Origin: Budorcas taxicolor
Lineage: Eukaryota > Chordata > Mammalia > Artiodactyla > Bovidae
Reading direction: 5' to 3'
Assembly: GCF_023091745.1 (NCBI RefSeq)
Contig: NC_068922.1
Span: 80,509,533 to 80,573,532 of the forward strand
DNA length: 64,000 bases
Shown here: one piece after another, positions 23,901-34,375 of the stretch
How the letters are laid out: each line of letters begins with the position of its first letter
Numbering within the stretch: position 1 is the first letter of the stretch
Translations under genes and position numbers: made by a program
The notes under the pieces: model-generated
Database searches by the model: none
Seen by the model: only the letters and a program-made list of their open reading frames with translations
Told to the model about the DNA's origin: nothing

Positions 23901-25439
23901 TATTAACTAGCATAAAGGGCTGGCCTACTGGGATTTAATATTCACTAGCTTTGAAGGAGCTAGCGCAGCCTGTCACGTCTGGGGCCTAGAGGTCCCCTCT
24001 GATGTAAATCAAAACATTTGAGTTAACAGCGTTCAGCCTTGTCAGTCACCCACAAATTATAGGAGGCCTCCTCTGTCGTTGTCAATAACAAAAAAGGAAA
24101 AAATTACCCAAAATGGCATAAAAATTAGGAACCAGACAAGTAGTCACCAAAAGCAGACAAATGAGACAACAGTGAAAAAATTTCTGATCAGAGTGGAGTG
24201 CATCAGGTTAGCTTGAATTGTTTGGGTTTAGAGAGAAAGGCTTACAGCATCTGAGTGCAGGGGTAAGTACCCAGAGCTTGGCACAGAGAAGGTGCAAGGG
24301 AGTGGAAAAGCGTGTGGGGTTGAGATGATCAGCTATGTAAAGGGGGATCTTCAGTGGTGGCTAGATGATAATTAATCTTACATCTTGCCCTGTCACCCTG
24401 TATATTTCTCTCTGTCAAAATATGTAGTCTCCAGAGGATGCCTTCTATGGCACTCCATGGGAGCTGGGCAAGAGAATGTGTTATGCAAAAAAGCAGAGGT
24501 TTAGAATGGTGTATGCATCTTCTGCATCGCTGAGAATAGTCTCGGTTGTAGAAAGGCAAATGATCCATATGCAATGTGATTAGAAAAACACGCAGAAAAA
24601 GACACACACACAAATTCAAAAATGTGTGACTTTAACCTTTATAGGTCTCTCGAAGAAAAGGATAGAGTTCCAGGTCTGATTATGCAAGCTGGTATTTCCA
24701 GAAACTGGTGTGGCTTCCTTTTTTCTGCTCTGATCTATCCACAGTGTATCTTTTGACAAATTCCTCCAAGAGGAAAAAAAAAAAAAGGCATCCCTAGCAG
24801 GCTAAAATCCAACAAATGTCAAATTCTGAACAACATTACATTGTGTCTCTATTTAACATGAGAGGGGATGGCTTTTTGACAGGTTTATAGCTGACGAGTT
24901 CTATAGCCAGTCATGCAGGACAATTATGTTGGAGCTAATTTGATGAATCAACTTGATGCTGTCCCGTGGTCCCTGTGGCCTTCAGGAGTGTATGCGCTCA
25001 ATTCTTTCTGCTGGAGGTCAAAAATAAGCTTTGAAATTTGGCTAATCCCATCACATCCGCAGGACCCGTCTGGTGGAATAATCTTTGGACGTACACTCCT
25101 GACAGAGGCCCAAACAGGAAGAGCCACTTGGTAATGTCATTAGCACCATCCTCAAGGCGCCCGGTGGGTTCCGAGGTTGGGTTCCCGAGGCCAGCGATGG
25201 CCTTTCGAGAACTTGAATAATTTTGTGGTGAGGGAAGCGAAGAGTTCATTCTGGAAGCATTTGGGGGTCAGGCCCTAGGGACAAATTATTCCTCGTTGTT
25301 GGATTCCGTTTGATAGGGATTTGTGAGAACTGATGAGGAGGCGTAAAGATTTCCTGAGCTGCTTTTCCCCACGTCCTGCATTTTTCCAACTCCCCAGCTT
25401 CCTTGAGGCCTGCTAGCGGGGTCATCCGGTGCTGGGCTG
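23901..25439. other. Non-genic single-copy DNA
   Basis: No repeat recognised apart from a poly-A run near 24775-24786. Frames up to 96 codons occur on both strands without domain features. Confidence 0.5.
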
Positions 25440-25640
25440 GGGACCGAGAATGCTCGGGTATAAATCCTGAACCTGCCACGTCTCATCATTGAGCAATGCT
25501 GGGCCAGTCGCTCAATCCCTCTGTCTTCCCTGTTCCGGGAAATGCAGATAATAATTCATATTTCACAAACTTGTACTGGAACTACATATAGCAATATCTA
25601 CAAAGGGCCACCCACAGGGCCTGGTATATGGTAAATTTTC
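25440..25640 (+). mobile_element. MIR SINE
   Basis: Sense MIR: cgggtataaatcctgaacct, gggccagtcgctcaatccct, ggaaatgcagataataattc and ccacagggcctggtatatgg. Confidence 0.72.
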
Positions 25641-26004
25641 AGACATTGCAAACTCTTGACCATAGACTGGTAAACTTCGAGATCATCCCAGGCCCGGAAA
25701 GTTACCGAACTCCATCAGTCCAAATAAATGAAGTAAATACTATGATTTGCATTGACAGCTGGCATTATTTCCTCCAGAATTATCAGCACAAAGAATAGTT
25801 TGCCATCAGACAGTAAAACCGATCTCCCCAATCAAGAACAGTCATTTTTATAGCTGGGAGTTACTTACATGTGGAATGGGCAAAATGCAGACGGCTTACT
25901 GCGTCATAAACTGCGTTTGTTGAGGGACTTCTTTTATTCATTCCACATACAGTTATTGAGCGCCTCCCTATGCAGGCAAATGTCAGTGTGTGATGTGAAG
26001 GGGG

Positions 26005-26450
26005 AGGACAGTTTGGAGACAGACAGGCTCTATCACTTACTGACTGTGAGCAAGTCACATCTCTGAGCCTCAGCATTGTCGTCATTAAACCGAGATGAGT
26101 GTAACCTGCCTTATGGCATTGCCTACGAGGATTAAATGAGACAATAGCTACAAAGAGCCTAGGGCAGCTCCTGGTGCAGGAAAAAAAGTGAAAGTGAAAG
26201 TGTTCTTCATTCAGTCGTGTCCGGCTCTCTGCGACCCCACGGACTGTAACCCACCAGGCTCCTCCGTCCATGGAATCCTCCAGGCCAGAATACTGGAGTG
26301 GGTGGCCATTCCCTTCTCCAGGGGATCTTCCCAACCCAGGGATTGAATCTGGGTCTTCTTCATTGCAGGCAGATTCTTTACCATCTTAGCCACCAGGGAA
26401 GCTCCTTGGTGCAGAGAAGGTACTCAACAGATAGCTTATTTATTCCAAGA
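26005..26450 (+). mobile_element. MIR SINE split by Bov-tA
   Basis: Sense MIR: tatcacttactgactgtgag, caagtcacatctctgagcct and cgaggattaaatgagacaat. Its 3' end resumes after the Bov-tA at 26407 (ggtactcaacagatagctta). Confidence 0.8.
26180..26406 (-). mobile_element. Bov-tA SINE inserted in MIR
   Basis: Antisense copy from an A-rich, gaaagtgaaagtg-type tail through the core to the head ending agccaccagggaagctcc. The duplication tggtgcag is at 26172-26179 and 26407-26414. The surrounding ctcctggtgcag and ctccttggtgcag suggest it may be longer. Confidence 0.9.
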
Positions 26451-26639
26451 ATTTCCTTTAGTTTCCCCGTCTAGGGATCAAAACCCACTTTTTGAATAGT
26501 GAAGGTGTGACCGTGGTAGCCTTGTGCACAAAGAGATCTGGAGTGCCCGCACAGGACCTAATACATGTGGCATTCTAGAAAATACTTCCTGAATGAACTC
26601 ATGGGTAAATTGACTCGTCTGAGCTCAGTCCACAGTAAT

Positions 26640-26830
26640 AAAGTGCTAAAGCTGCGCATGGCAGGCAGTGGACGGATGGAAATGACTCAGAAGGTGGACT
26701 TTGAGGCCAGACTGAACGGGACTCAAATCCAGGCTTGCCAACGCTAGCTACGTGTCCTCAGACAGCTGACTTGATCTCTCTAAGGTGCAGTTTCCTTATT
26801 TGCGAACTATGTGTGAGAATAGCTATGTTA
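26640..26830 (+). mobile_element. MIR SINE
   Basis: Sense MIR: gactcaaatccaggcttgcc, ctagctacgtgtcctcagac and ctctctaaggtgcagtttcc. It lies at the start of a long chance frame (26785-27531). Confidence 0.72.
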
Positions 26831-26924
26831 GAGGGTCATCAGCTTATAAGTGGCTGACAGATATTAGTTTTTGTTATAATTATTGCCAAACAGGGTGTGT
26901 ATACCATATTGACACTGAAAATCT

Positions 26925-27660
26925 ATCTCCTGAACATCTTTTTCTTGCTAGACACTGTAGTGAGCTCTACAAACTAGGGATAAAAATGAGCAAGAGAGAC
27001 AAGATGCCAGGCCTGAGTGAGACAGACCATACCCCAGATGAACATGATAATTTTAGACAGGGTGGGGTTCCTGGGGACACATTAAAAGCAAAGGCGGTGT
27101 TTGGGAGTGGACAGGTTACATCAGAGAAGTGGGTCAGAAAAGGTTCCTCTGAGGAGGGACAAGTAAGCAGAGTCTCCAGGGAGAAGAAGGAGGTGACCCT
27201 GTCAAGATTTGAGTCCCGAGACGCCAAGGCCGAGGGGACAGTGCTGGGGTCCTGCAGGGAGAATGCTGGCGCCAGAGTGCTCTGCGCATCGCGAACAGGA
27301 ATGAGTCGGGAGGAGGACGGCCCAAGCTACTCAAAACCCCGCCCACTCCTGCAGGACTCCAGGGGCAACCGCAGAGCATCGGGGTTTGGTTCCAAGATGC
27401 TGGCAAGCCTCTGGCAGGTGTTTCGTAGATGGAGGACTAGGCTGGTTTCTTTTTCAAGGTCATTACTCCGGGGCGGGGGGGCGGCGGTGACAATGACAGG
27501 TGTCAGGAAGAGTTGCAGAAAGATAAGTTAGGAGGCTCCTGCCCAGAGAGATGCTCACGGTTGGGATGAAGTGGGTGGCAATGGAGAGGAAGATGGGAGG
27601 GATGTTGAATGTGATTGGAGACAGAGGCACCGGATGGGGCAGTGAGCAAGAGAGCCACAC
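26925..27660 (-). mobile_element. L2 LINE, antisense
   Basis: Antisense L2 order: cactgtagtgagctctac, gataaaaatgagcaagagag, aggttcctctgaggaggga, then taggaggctcctgcccagag and caatggagaggaagatggg. In L2 this strand is the complement of the RT-bearing strand. A 248-codon plus frame crosses it but matches no protein I know. Confidence 0.65.
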
Positions 27661-28049
27661 GCTTGCTCCTCACGGCCTAGAGTGCTTACGCTGGCATTTC
27701 TTTCCCCCCCGCTGCTCCCCTCTCTCCCCTGGAGTTTCCCTGGGGCGCCCTGTTCTCTGGAGAGGTGAGTCCTCTGTTCCCCCGCGAGACTGAGCTGGGA
27801 CCTCGGGGGCTTTGGCTTTGGCTCCTGGGAGATGTGAAATCAGCAGGGGTTCAAGCAAAGAAGGAAAAGAGGTAACCTCAGCAGAGACAGCTTTCTGGTA
27901 TCAGCTGCTGTTTGTTTCTGCTTTTGCTCTTTATTCAGTATTTACATGGACCCCGCTAAGTGTCATCAGGAAACTTGCTCTAAAAACTCAAGGGACAGTA
28001 AAATGCAAACCAATGAACATAAAATACAAGAACCGAGGAACATGGCATT
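27661..28049. other. Non-genic DNA
   Basis: No repeat recognised. Overlapping short frames on both strands (27551-27793 plus and 27670-27858 minus) are compositional. Confidence 0.45.
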
Positions 28050-28247
28050 TCTTTGCTATTGCTCGGTCATGTCCGACTCTCTTTTCTACCCCAAGGACTG
28101 TAACCCATCAGGCTCCTCTGTCTATGGGATTTTTCAGGCAAGAATACTGAATGGGTTGCCATTTCCTTCTCCAGGGGGTCTTCCTGGCCCAGGGGTCGAA
28201 CCTGGGTCTCCTGCGTTTGGCAGCGGGTGTCTTTACTGCTGAGCCAC
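28050..28247 (-). mobile_element. Bov-tA SINE
   Basis: Antisense copy: gctcggtcatgtccgactct, gttgccatttccttctccag, head tctttactgctgagccaccg. The usual gggaagtccc terminus is missing. No clear target duplication. Confidence 0.9.
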
Positions 28248-28309
28248 CGTAGTATTTCTAGTGGTGTATTCATTGAAATAGCGTTTCCTTGTAAGAATAT
28301 GATGACAAG

Positions 28310-28445
28310 ATCCATTGATTAGTTTATTCAATATATATTTACTGTGCATGTTGCTCTGTGTGGGGGTATGAGATTAGCAAGGCAGACAGTTGTCCTGGCC
28401 CTCGTGGGGCTTACAATTTAACGAAGGAAGACAGGTTTTGAGAAA
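28310..28445 (-). mobile_element. L2 LINE 3' fragment, antisense
   Basis: Antisense L2 3' end: tattcaatatatatttactg, then cctggccctcgtggggctta. Confidence 0.65.
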
Positions 28446-29180
28446 CTCAGTAAAAATTAAGCAGAGTCCTTTGGTTTCCTAGCACCAAGGTAGCTATTTG
28501 TGGACTGGCAAAGTGTGACTGATGGACACATCAGGATCCTTTTTACTTTTCTTTGTATTGTTTTAGTATCACTTTTAAACTACAAAGATTAAAGAGTATG
28601 GATCAAATCATTAACATCAGATTACGTTAAGGCTGATTCATATGTATATGATAAGTGTATGATTCATAAGTATACGTTTTATACAGTAAGTACACTTTTA
28701 ATAAGTTATGTAAATTACTAAAAATCCTGGTGATTAACATGCATACACATAGTAGTCACTTCAACATGAAATATCCGTATGGTTCGTCAGCGCCATATTT
28801 CCAACTGAAACGTGCTTCCAAGTCTGTTAAGAATTCTACTCCTTGAGCAGAGGAAAAGAGTGAGTTTCCTGTTTTGCCCAGGACAACAAATGAAGTCAAA
28901 ATTTATGGTGTTAAGTCTATTTAATTCGACCCAGATATAGCCAGGATGTCACGTGAGGTGTTCTTTGCTGAAGTGATTCTGTTTCCCTCTCTTGCTGTTT
29001 ATTTTCTCAGTGTAATGAGTGTTAATTAAGCATCTGCTTTGCTCAAGATACTGTGATGGGAGTAAGTAAGCTGTGTTCTGTGACTCTATCAGAGATGTTT
29101 AAAAGTCGTCTTGTTTTTCATATTATGAAAGTAATATGGATCTGGATATCTACATTTCAGGTATACCTTTAATAATGTGA
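28446..29180. other. Non-genic AT-rich DNA
   Basis: No repeat or exon recognised. Confidence 0.45.
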
Positions 29181-29220
29181 ATATATATGTGGGAATATGT
29201 ATATATATATATACACATAT
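29181..29220. repeat. AT-rich simple repeat
   Basis: Interrupted TA/TATG runs immediately before a SINE insertion site. The same class of sequence continues after the SINE (29379-29400). Confidence 0.8.
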
Positions 29221-29225
29221 GTATG

Positions 29226-29352
29226 GAGAAGGAAATGGCAACCCACTCCAGTATTCTTGCCTGGAGAATCCCATGGACAGAAGAGCTTGGTGGGCTACAG
29301 TCCACGGGTCGTAAAGAGTCGGACACGACTGAGCGACTTCACTTTCACTTTC
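29226..29352 (+). mobile_element. Bov-A monomer SINE with 13-base target duplication
   Basis: Only the BovA unit is present (gagaaggaaatggcaaccca to a cactttcactttc tail), without the tRNA-like head. The exact duplication acacatatgtatg flanks it at 29213-29225 and 29353-29365. Sharp ends and low divergence indicate a fairly young insertion. Confidence 0.95.
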
Positions 29353-29547
29353 ACACATATGTATGCATCCTCTTTCTAAAATATATATATGCATATATAT
29401 AAAATTTAAAATACATGTGTATGTGTAAGTATATTAGAGAGAAATAGAGAATATGCATAAGATGTAAAATAAGTAATTCACTCTAATTTATATATATATA
29501 TGCACACCACATCATATAGTCAGGTTATGTTACTGTATTACATATTA

Positions 29548-30117
29548 TGTTGTTCAGTTGCTGGGTCGTATCTGACTCTGTGACCCCATGGACTACAGCA
29601 AGCCAGGCTTCTCTGTCCTTCCCCATCTCCTTGAGTTTGCTCAAACTCATGTCCAGTGAGTCGGTGATGCCATCCAGCCATCTCATCCTCTGTCGTCCCC
29701 TTCTCCACCTGCCCCCAATCCCTCCCAGCATCAGGGTCTTTTCCAGTGAGTCAACTCTTTGCATGAGGTGGCCAAAGTATTGGAATTTCAGCTTCAACAT
29801 CAGTCCTTCCAATGAATATTCAGGACTGATTTCCTTTAGGATGGACTGGTTGGATCTCCTTGCAGTCCAAGGGACTCTCAAGAGTCTTCTCCAACACCAC
29901 AGTTCAAAAGCATGAATTCTTCGGCGCTCAGCTTTCTTCACAGTCCAACTCTCACATCCATACATGACCACTGGAAAAACCATAGCTTTGACTAGACAGA
30001 CCTTTATTGGCAAAGTAATGTCTCTGCCTTTCAATATGCTGTCTAGGTTGGTCATATATTTTCTTCCAAGGAGCAAGTCTTTTGATTTCATGGCTGCAGT
30101 CACCATCTGCAGTGATT
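29548..30117 (-). mobile_element. BovB LINE 3' fragment
   Basis: Antisense BovB of about 570 bases, from gttgttcagttgctgggtcg to catctgcagtgatt. The minus strand keeps an open frame (29525-30106) covering the BovB C-terminal tail, including MYGCESWTVKK. AT-rich flanks hide any target duplication. Confidence 0.93.
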
Positions 30118-30279
30118 ATATATTCTGTGATATGTTTAAAGTATGCATATTATTTAAGTATATGTTAGTTAATTTAATATATTACATGTTATATATTTAT
30201 ATAAACATAATACATATTCATCTACATTATATGATATATATTATTATATCACATACACTTTATATATGGATGTGTAGCT
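30118..30279. repeat. AT-rich low-complexity DNA
   Basis: Almost only A and T with TATA/ATAT words, directly against the 5' end of the BovB fragment. Confidence 0.75.
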
Positions 30280-30510
30280 AAATAGACATATTTCTAAGGA
30301 AATCAGTTTCTTATATTTGTTTTACTTTTGCTTTTCACTTAAAATTTCATAAATATTATTCTAATTATTAAATTACATTTACATTGTAACAGCTGCTGCG
30401 TTTGCTGCTGTCTGATGACATGGTGCTATAACGTATTTAATTAGAGTATTAGTGTAGGACAGTTCTCCTAATGTTGGACATTTGAATTGCATCCGTTTTT
30501 TCCTCTGATA
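30280..30510 (-). mobile_element. Old L1 fragment, antisense
   Basis: Weak antisense L1 3' similarity: aaatttcataaatattattc, then taatgttggacatttgaatt and gcatccgttttttcctctga. Confidence 0.45.
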
Positions 30511-30985
30511 ATTCCTGTTGTTAGGGACACCCTGTCAGTTGAATAAGGATTATTTCCTGATGATAACCTCCCAGGTGCAGCCTCCTGGGTTAAGCCTTCT
30601 CGAACAGATGTCATCGTCACTTTTGAAGTCACTCGGTGATGTCCTAAGGTGGACCCGTGTGAACTCAGTAGGCAGAGGCAGAAATGGCTTTACATTTTCT
30701 ATCGTTGTCAGATTCATCCGCAAAAGCAGCATTCTTTTGTCAGAGGTGCAATCTCCAAGTCAAATTGGTGCTTTAGAGCAGAGAGACAGCTTCGTGTTTC
30801 CTAAGTGCCCTCAGCATTTTCTCCTCTTTTCAGACAGTCACAGAGACTTCAGACTGGAAGGAAGGGAGAACATAGAAAGGACTTGGGGACACAGTGGGAG
30901 AAGGACAGAGAGGGAGGATCAGAGAAAGCAGCATCCGCATGTGTGCTCTACCACGCGTAAAGGCGGGAGCCGGTGCCACGACGCT
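30511..30985. other. Non-genic DNA
   Basis: A frame of 169 codons (30518-31027) crosses this stretch and runs into an L1 3' UTR. It shows no domain and is likely chance. Confidence 0.45.
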
Positions 30986-31219
30986 GCGCGACACGGGAGC
31001 CCAGCCTGGTGCTCTGTGATGACCTAGACGGGCGGGGAGGGGGGGAGGGAGGCTCAGGAGGGAGGGGTATATGTGTGTGTATATGTGTGTGTGTGTAATT
31101 ATGGCTGATTCTCGTTGTTGTTCAGCAGAAGCCAACACAACGTTGTAAAGCAGTTTTCCTCCAATTAAAAATTAAATAAATACAAAGAAACTGTCATCAC
31201 TAAAAATAAATAAATAAAT
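30986..31219 (+). mobile_element. Ruminant L1 3' UTR end
   Basis: Contains ctggtgctctgtgatgacct, a G-rich ggggagggggggaggg run, a TG/TA microsatellite (31067-31096), then gccaacacaacgttgtaaag and an A/TAAA-rich end (31160-31219). This order matches the 3' end of bovine-type L1. It is a heavily 5'-truncated copy. Confidence 0.75.
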
Positions 31220-31407
31220 TTGCTTTGAAATCAATAGCCCTTACACCCGGGAAGTTTCTTTAGATATTTAAATCATCTTCCAAGCAAGGAGGCTACATGC
31301 ATGGCTGATGTGTCTAGTTGTCCGTTCTGTGAGTGAGACATTTTGCTTGAACACTATGCCATTCCCCTCTCCCTCCTGTGTGTACACATAGATTTGTCCT
31401 TGGCATG

Positions 31408-31570
31408 CGCCTGGGGCAGTGCCTGGGTCTGGGGTAGTCAGCGGTCCACGAGGCTCGCCTGGGACGGTGCCTGGGTCCGGGGTGGTCAGCAGTCCGGGGG
31501 GTTCGCCTGGGACGGTGCCTGGGCCCGGGGTGGTCAGCGGTCCGTGGGGCTCTCCTGGGGCTCCTGGCCC
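31408..31570. repeat. 48-bp tandem repeat, about 3.4 copies
   Basis: Units start at 31408, 31456 and 31504, with a partial fourth at 31552. Each is built around cgcctgggacggtgcctggg and ggggtggtcagc. The 48-base period is a multiple of three, so frames on both strands read as 16-residue protein repeats (for example TADHPGPRHRPRR on the minus strand). That is a by-product of the period. Confidence 0.93.
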
Positions 31571-31969
31571 TCCCTGTCCCCACTCTGCTCCCTAAGATGC
31601 TACAGCTGCCCACGTGCAGCGCAGGGACCGCTCTCAGGGCAGAATGCCTGGCGCCCCTTCACCAGGTCTCCGCACACACCCTGCTAAACTCACTCCACCA
31701 CTAGCACTTCCACTGTGCCGACGACTCACCTGCCTTCCGCTCAGGCAGGTGTTTCTTTAACACAGCATCACGTTTGGGAAGCCGTGGCAGCCTCTCCTGC
31801 ACGAAAGGAACTGGTAAAAGTTCTAAAGTTGTCTTGAAACCTACTTGCTCCTCCAAGTTCATTTCTAGCCATTCCCCTCAAGAAGCCTTTGGGTTTGAGA
31901 AGCAGAAACTGAACATCCCGGCCAACTTCTCTCTCGTATCAAGTTTGGTTTTCTCTCTAGGGACAAGCA
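31571..31969. other. Non-genic DNA
   Basis: No recognised repeat or exon. Confidence 0.45.
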
Positions 31970-32130
31970 TCACTGACATTTATTAAGTACCCACCACCTA
32001 CCGAGCTCCTTGCCAGGCATTGTCTGTGTCTTTTCCTGTTGACCCTTCCTTCCACCATGGGCTTTTATCACCTCCATTTTTACAAGAGATGAAACTGAGT
32101 CTGAAAATGCTGAGGCAGTTTCTTAGAGGA
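31970..32130 (-). mobile_element. MIR-like SINE, antisense
   Basis: Antisense pattern: tttattaagtacccaccacc, gctccttgccaggcattgtc, ccatttttacaagagatgaa and actgagtctgaaaatgctga. Confidence 0.65.
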
Positions 32131-32214
32131 AAATACAAAATGCTCACCTCTGCTTTAGGGCTCCCCCAGGCCTGCTTCTCAGACTCCGACCTTCATCCGT
32201 CTCTTTCTTAATCT

Positions 32215-32600
32215 AGCGGCGCTGACTGCTCTTAGTATGGAACTGTTTCCTGCCTCAGGCCCCTTGCATGTGTTATTCCTTTCGCCCGGAAGCCTTTGGC
32301 TCCTTCCTGCCCCACACCTGCTGGGATGTGGTTTTCTCACCATTTCAGCAACTTCATCTCCACCTGGGGACCTACGTTGATCACCTGATTAAAAACATAT
32401 TCCACTCTTCCGCCACCTTAATCGTCCTAGAGAACTGTCCAGATTCTGAAAGGAGCCACTCTTCCTGTCCTTTCATTTGCCCACAGGAGCATTTCTTAGC
32501 AAGAGTCGGAATCCTTCTCTCTCTCCATTCTGCTTTAGCAACACCTGGTACAGGTTAGGTGCTCGGTAAATGTGTGTTAAACAACTAAGAAGGTTGAACA
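32215..32600 (+). mobile_element. L2 LINE 3' end
   Basis: Sense L2: cctgcctcaggccccttgca, cttcctgccccacacctgct and the 3' end (caggttaggtgctcggtaaa). It abuts an L2 in the opposite orientation. Confidence 0.72.
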
Positions 32601-32604
32601 AATA

Positions 32605-33110
32605 TTTTCAAAGCAGCTGCTCTGTGTTTGGCGCTGTTCTAGGTGCTGGCGATACAGCAGCAAACTAAAATGCCCCACTCCAGGAGGGAGAGACAGATGT
32701 TAACAGGGGCGTCAGTAACATCTGAGGGAGTGATCCACACCACGCAGGTAATGGAGTAAAGACGAGCTGCTCTCAACGAAGGCCTGTCTGGCAAAGTGAC
32801 GTTTCCAGAGAGATCCAAATGACGTACAGGAACGAGTCATACAGATGTCCCGGGGGGGGTGGTGGCGCCTAGTATTTCAGGAAGAAGAAACCGTCAGTGC
32901 AAAGGACCTGGGGCAGAGACATGTGGTGAGTGACGCAGCAGAGAGACAGCTTGACTGGTGTGGACGCAGGAAAGGGCTGAGGTGTAGGGGATAGAGTCAG
33001 AGCGTGTGGCACGGGGCGGTGTGTGTAAAGGCTTGTGGACCTCAGTAACAATTGCAGCTCCTACTCTGAACGCAGTAGGAAGCCGCTTTGAGCCCAGAGG
33101 AGACATGTAT
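32605..33110 (-). mobile_element. L2 LINE, antisense
   Basis: Antisense L2 from its 3' end (gcgctgttctaggtgctggc, gatacagcagcaaactaaa) through tgcaaaggacctggggca and aaggcttgtggacctcagta to cgcagtaggaagccgctttg. Confidence 0.75.
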
Positions 33111-33180
33111 AAATGAATGAAATTACATGGCTTGAACTCAGTGAAGCCAGGGTAGAAACTGGGCTCTGAATCCACAGCTT

Positions 33181-33640
33181 GCTTCCTCTTGCCGTATGCA
33201 TCCCCACTCGCGGGTCCTCCTCGTGCATTCTACCGTCAGAGCAGGGCCCGCCCCTCTTTCGGAGCCAGCTGTGACAGCTGAGCGCTGCTCTGGGGGCTGG
33301 GTCCTCCTCGTTCCGTCCCGTCTGTCTGGGGCGTCAGCGCCCCCCTTGGAGTCAGGGGCCCCGCCCCGGGGACCCGGGCCTCTGCCGGCTGAGCGCGGAG
33401 CCGGCCTGGATGGCATCCGCGGCACTGCCTTCCGAGGGCCCGGCGGCGGCGGCGGCTCCCGCTCCGAGTGCGATGCCCTGCAGCCTGGCAGGGTGCCAGG
33501 TGTGAGCAAGTTGGGCCCAGGGCGCCTGCTGTTGCTTTCCACTCACACAGCGGCTGCTTTCGTTACTGCCCGTGAACCCGGTCTCCCGGCGTTGTCGGCC
33601 GGCCCTCTCTTCTCAGACGCCGAGGGGAATCGAAGTGGGT
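33181..33640. other. CpG-dense block, candidate CpG island
   Basis: A hand count gives 43 CpG in 460 bases, with strongly G+C-rich sequence, a GGC/CGG run at 33440-33456 and GC-box-like gccccgccccgggg near 33359. The flanks are ordinary CpG-poor DNA. This is the strongest promoter-like composition in the window. Long frames on both strands (33196-33741 plus and 33138-33542 minus) are compositional. A possible short coding start is listed separately. It could also be a CpG-rich tract without transcription. Confidence 0.5.
33410..33499 (+). CDS. Speculative first coding exon in CpG block
   Basis: An ATG at 33410 opens a 30-codon Ala/Pro-rich frame (starting MASAALPSEGPAAAAAP) that ends exactly in phase at a CAG followed by gtgtgag, a splice-donor-like site at 33500. 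Without splicing the frame stops two codons later. The ATG context is weak at -3 (T) but has G at +4. No downstream partner exon was recognised and I know no gene that matches. Treat it as a hypothesis only. Confidence 0.12.
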
Positions 33641-34254
33641 TTGTCTCCGCAATCAATAGAGCCACCTCCTGGGTGCCCACCCCGCTCCTTGTGAACGAAT
33701 TACCAGACGGTGGACTAAAAATGCTGCGCGTTGTGTCGTGAGAACTCTCCGTTTCCAGGGATTGAAAAGCCGATTGGTTTACATCAAGAAGATCGGTTCC
33801 GTATCTCCGAACAGCCCGGGGTGTCTCGGCTTGGGCTAAGTTGGATGTAAGGGTTCAGATGGAGTCATCAGAATTAGGTCTTACTCTCCCTTTCTCTTCT
33901 CTCCCAGATGCTTCTCCTCTCAGGTTGTAGCAAGATGCCAGTGGAAGGCTCCTCCTTACCCTCAGTGATGCCGAGACAGCTGTTCTCATTTCTAGTAGAC
34001 ATCTTGGAACAGAGGCTCCTTGGGTCATACCCAGACCTAAAACAGTCATTCTCCCAGGGCAGTGCCATGCTGATTAGACATTTCTGTGTCACGTATTCAA
34101 CCTGGCACCAGTCTAGGAATTAGTCCAGGTAACCCTCCAGGACCAGCAGCAGGAAAAGGACAATTTCTCAAGGAAGATGGGGTCAAATTACCAGATGCTG
34201 GGTAGGAAAAACCAGTAGATGCCAATTTCCACATTCTCTTAGTGAGTCCTCAGA
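33641..34254. other. Non-genic DNA
   Basis: No repeat recognised. CpG density falls back after about 33850. Confidence 0.45.
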
Positions 34255-34375
34255 GAACTCTGTGCCACAGTTATCATCCCATGCTGCAGATGGAGAAGGC
34301 GGGGTTAAGTCAGCCAAGATGCACAGCTGGCGAGCGGTAGAGACAGGATCTGATTACCGACTTGTCTGTCTCTGA
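34255..34375 (-). mobile_element. MIR SINE fragment, antisense
   Basis: Antisense MIR core: cacagttatcatcccatgct, gcagatggagaaggcgggg, agatgcacagctggcgagcg and gacaggatctgattaccga. Confidence 0.68.

Noticed and set aside
26785..27531. 248-codon plus-strand frame
   Set aside because: It crosses the end of a MIR and an antisense L2. The residues show no domain, and old non-coding repeats explain the sequence.
29181..29220. TATA-rich stretch as a promoter
   Set aside because: It is a simple AT repeat around a SINE insertion, with no initiator or downstream exon.
30518..31027. 169-codon plus frame
   Set aside because: It runs from unique DNA into an L1 3' UTR, with no family resemblance.
30986..31219. 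Possible processed pseudogene because of the A-rich end
   Set aside because: The body matches the 3' UTR of ruminant L1, not a host mRNA.
31408..31570. Possible CRISPR array
   Set aside because: Units abut directly with no unique spacers, and the host is a mammal.
33196..33741. 181-codon plus frame and the opposing 33138-33542 minus frame
   Set aside because: G+C-rich DNA lacks stop codons on both strands. Pro/Arg/Gly/Ser-rich readings are compositional. Only the short ATG-plus-donor hypothesis at 33410 was kept, at low confidence.
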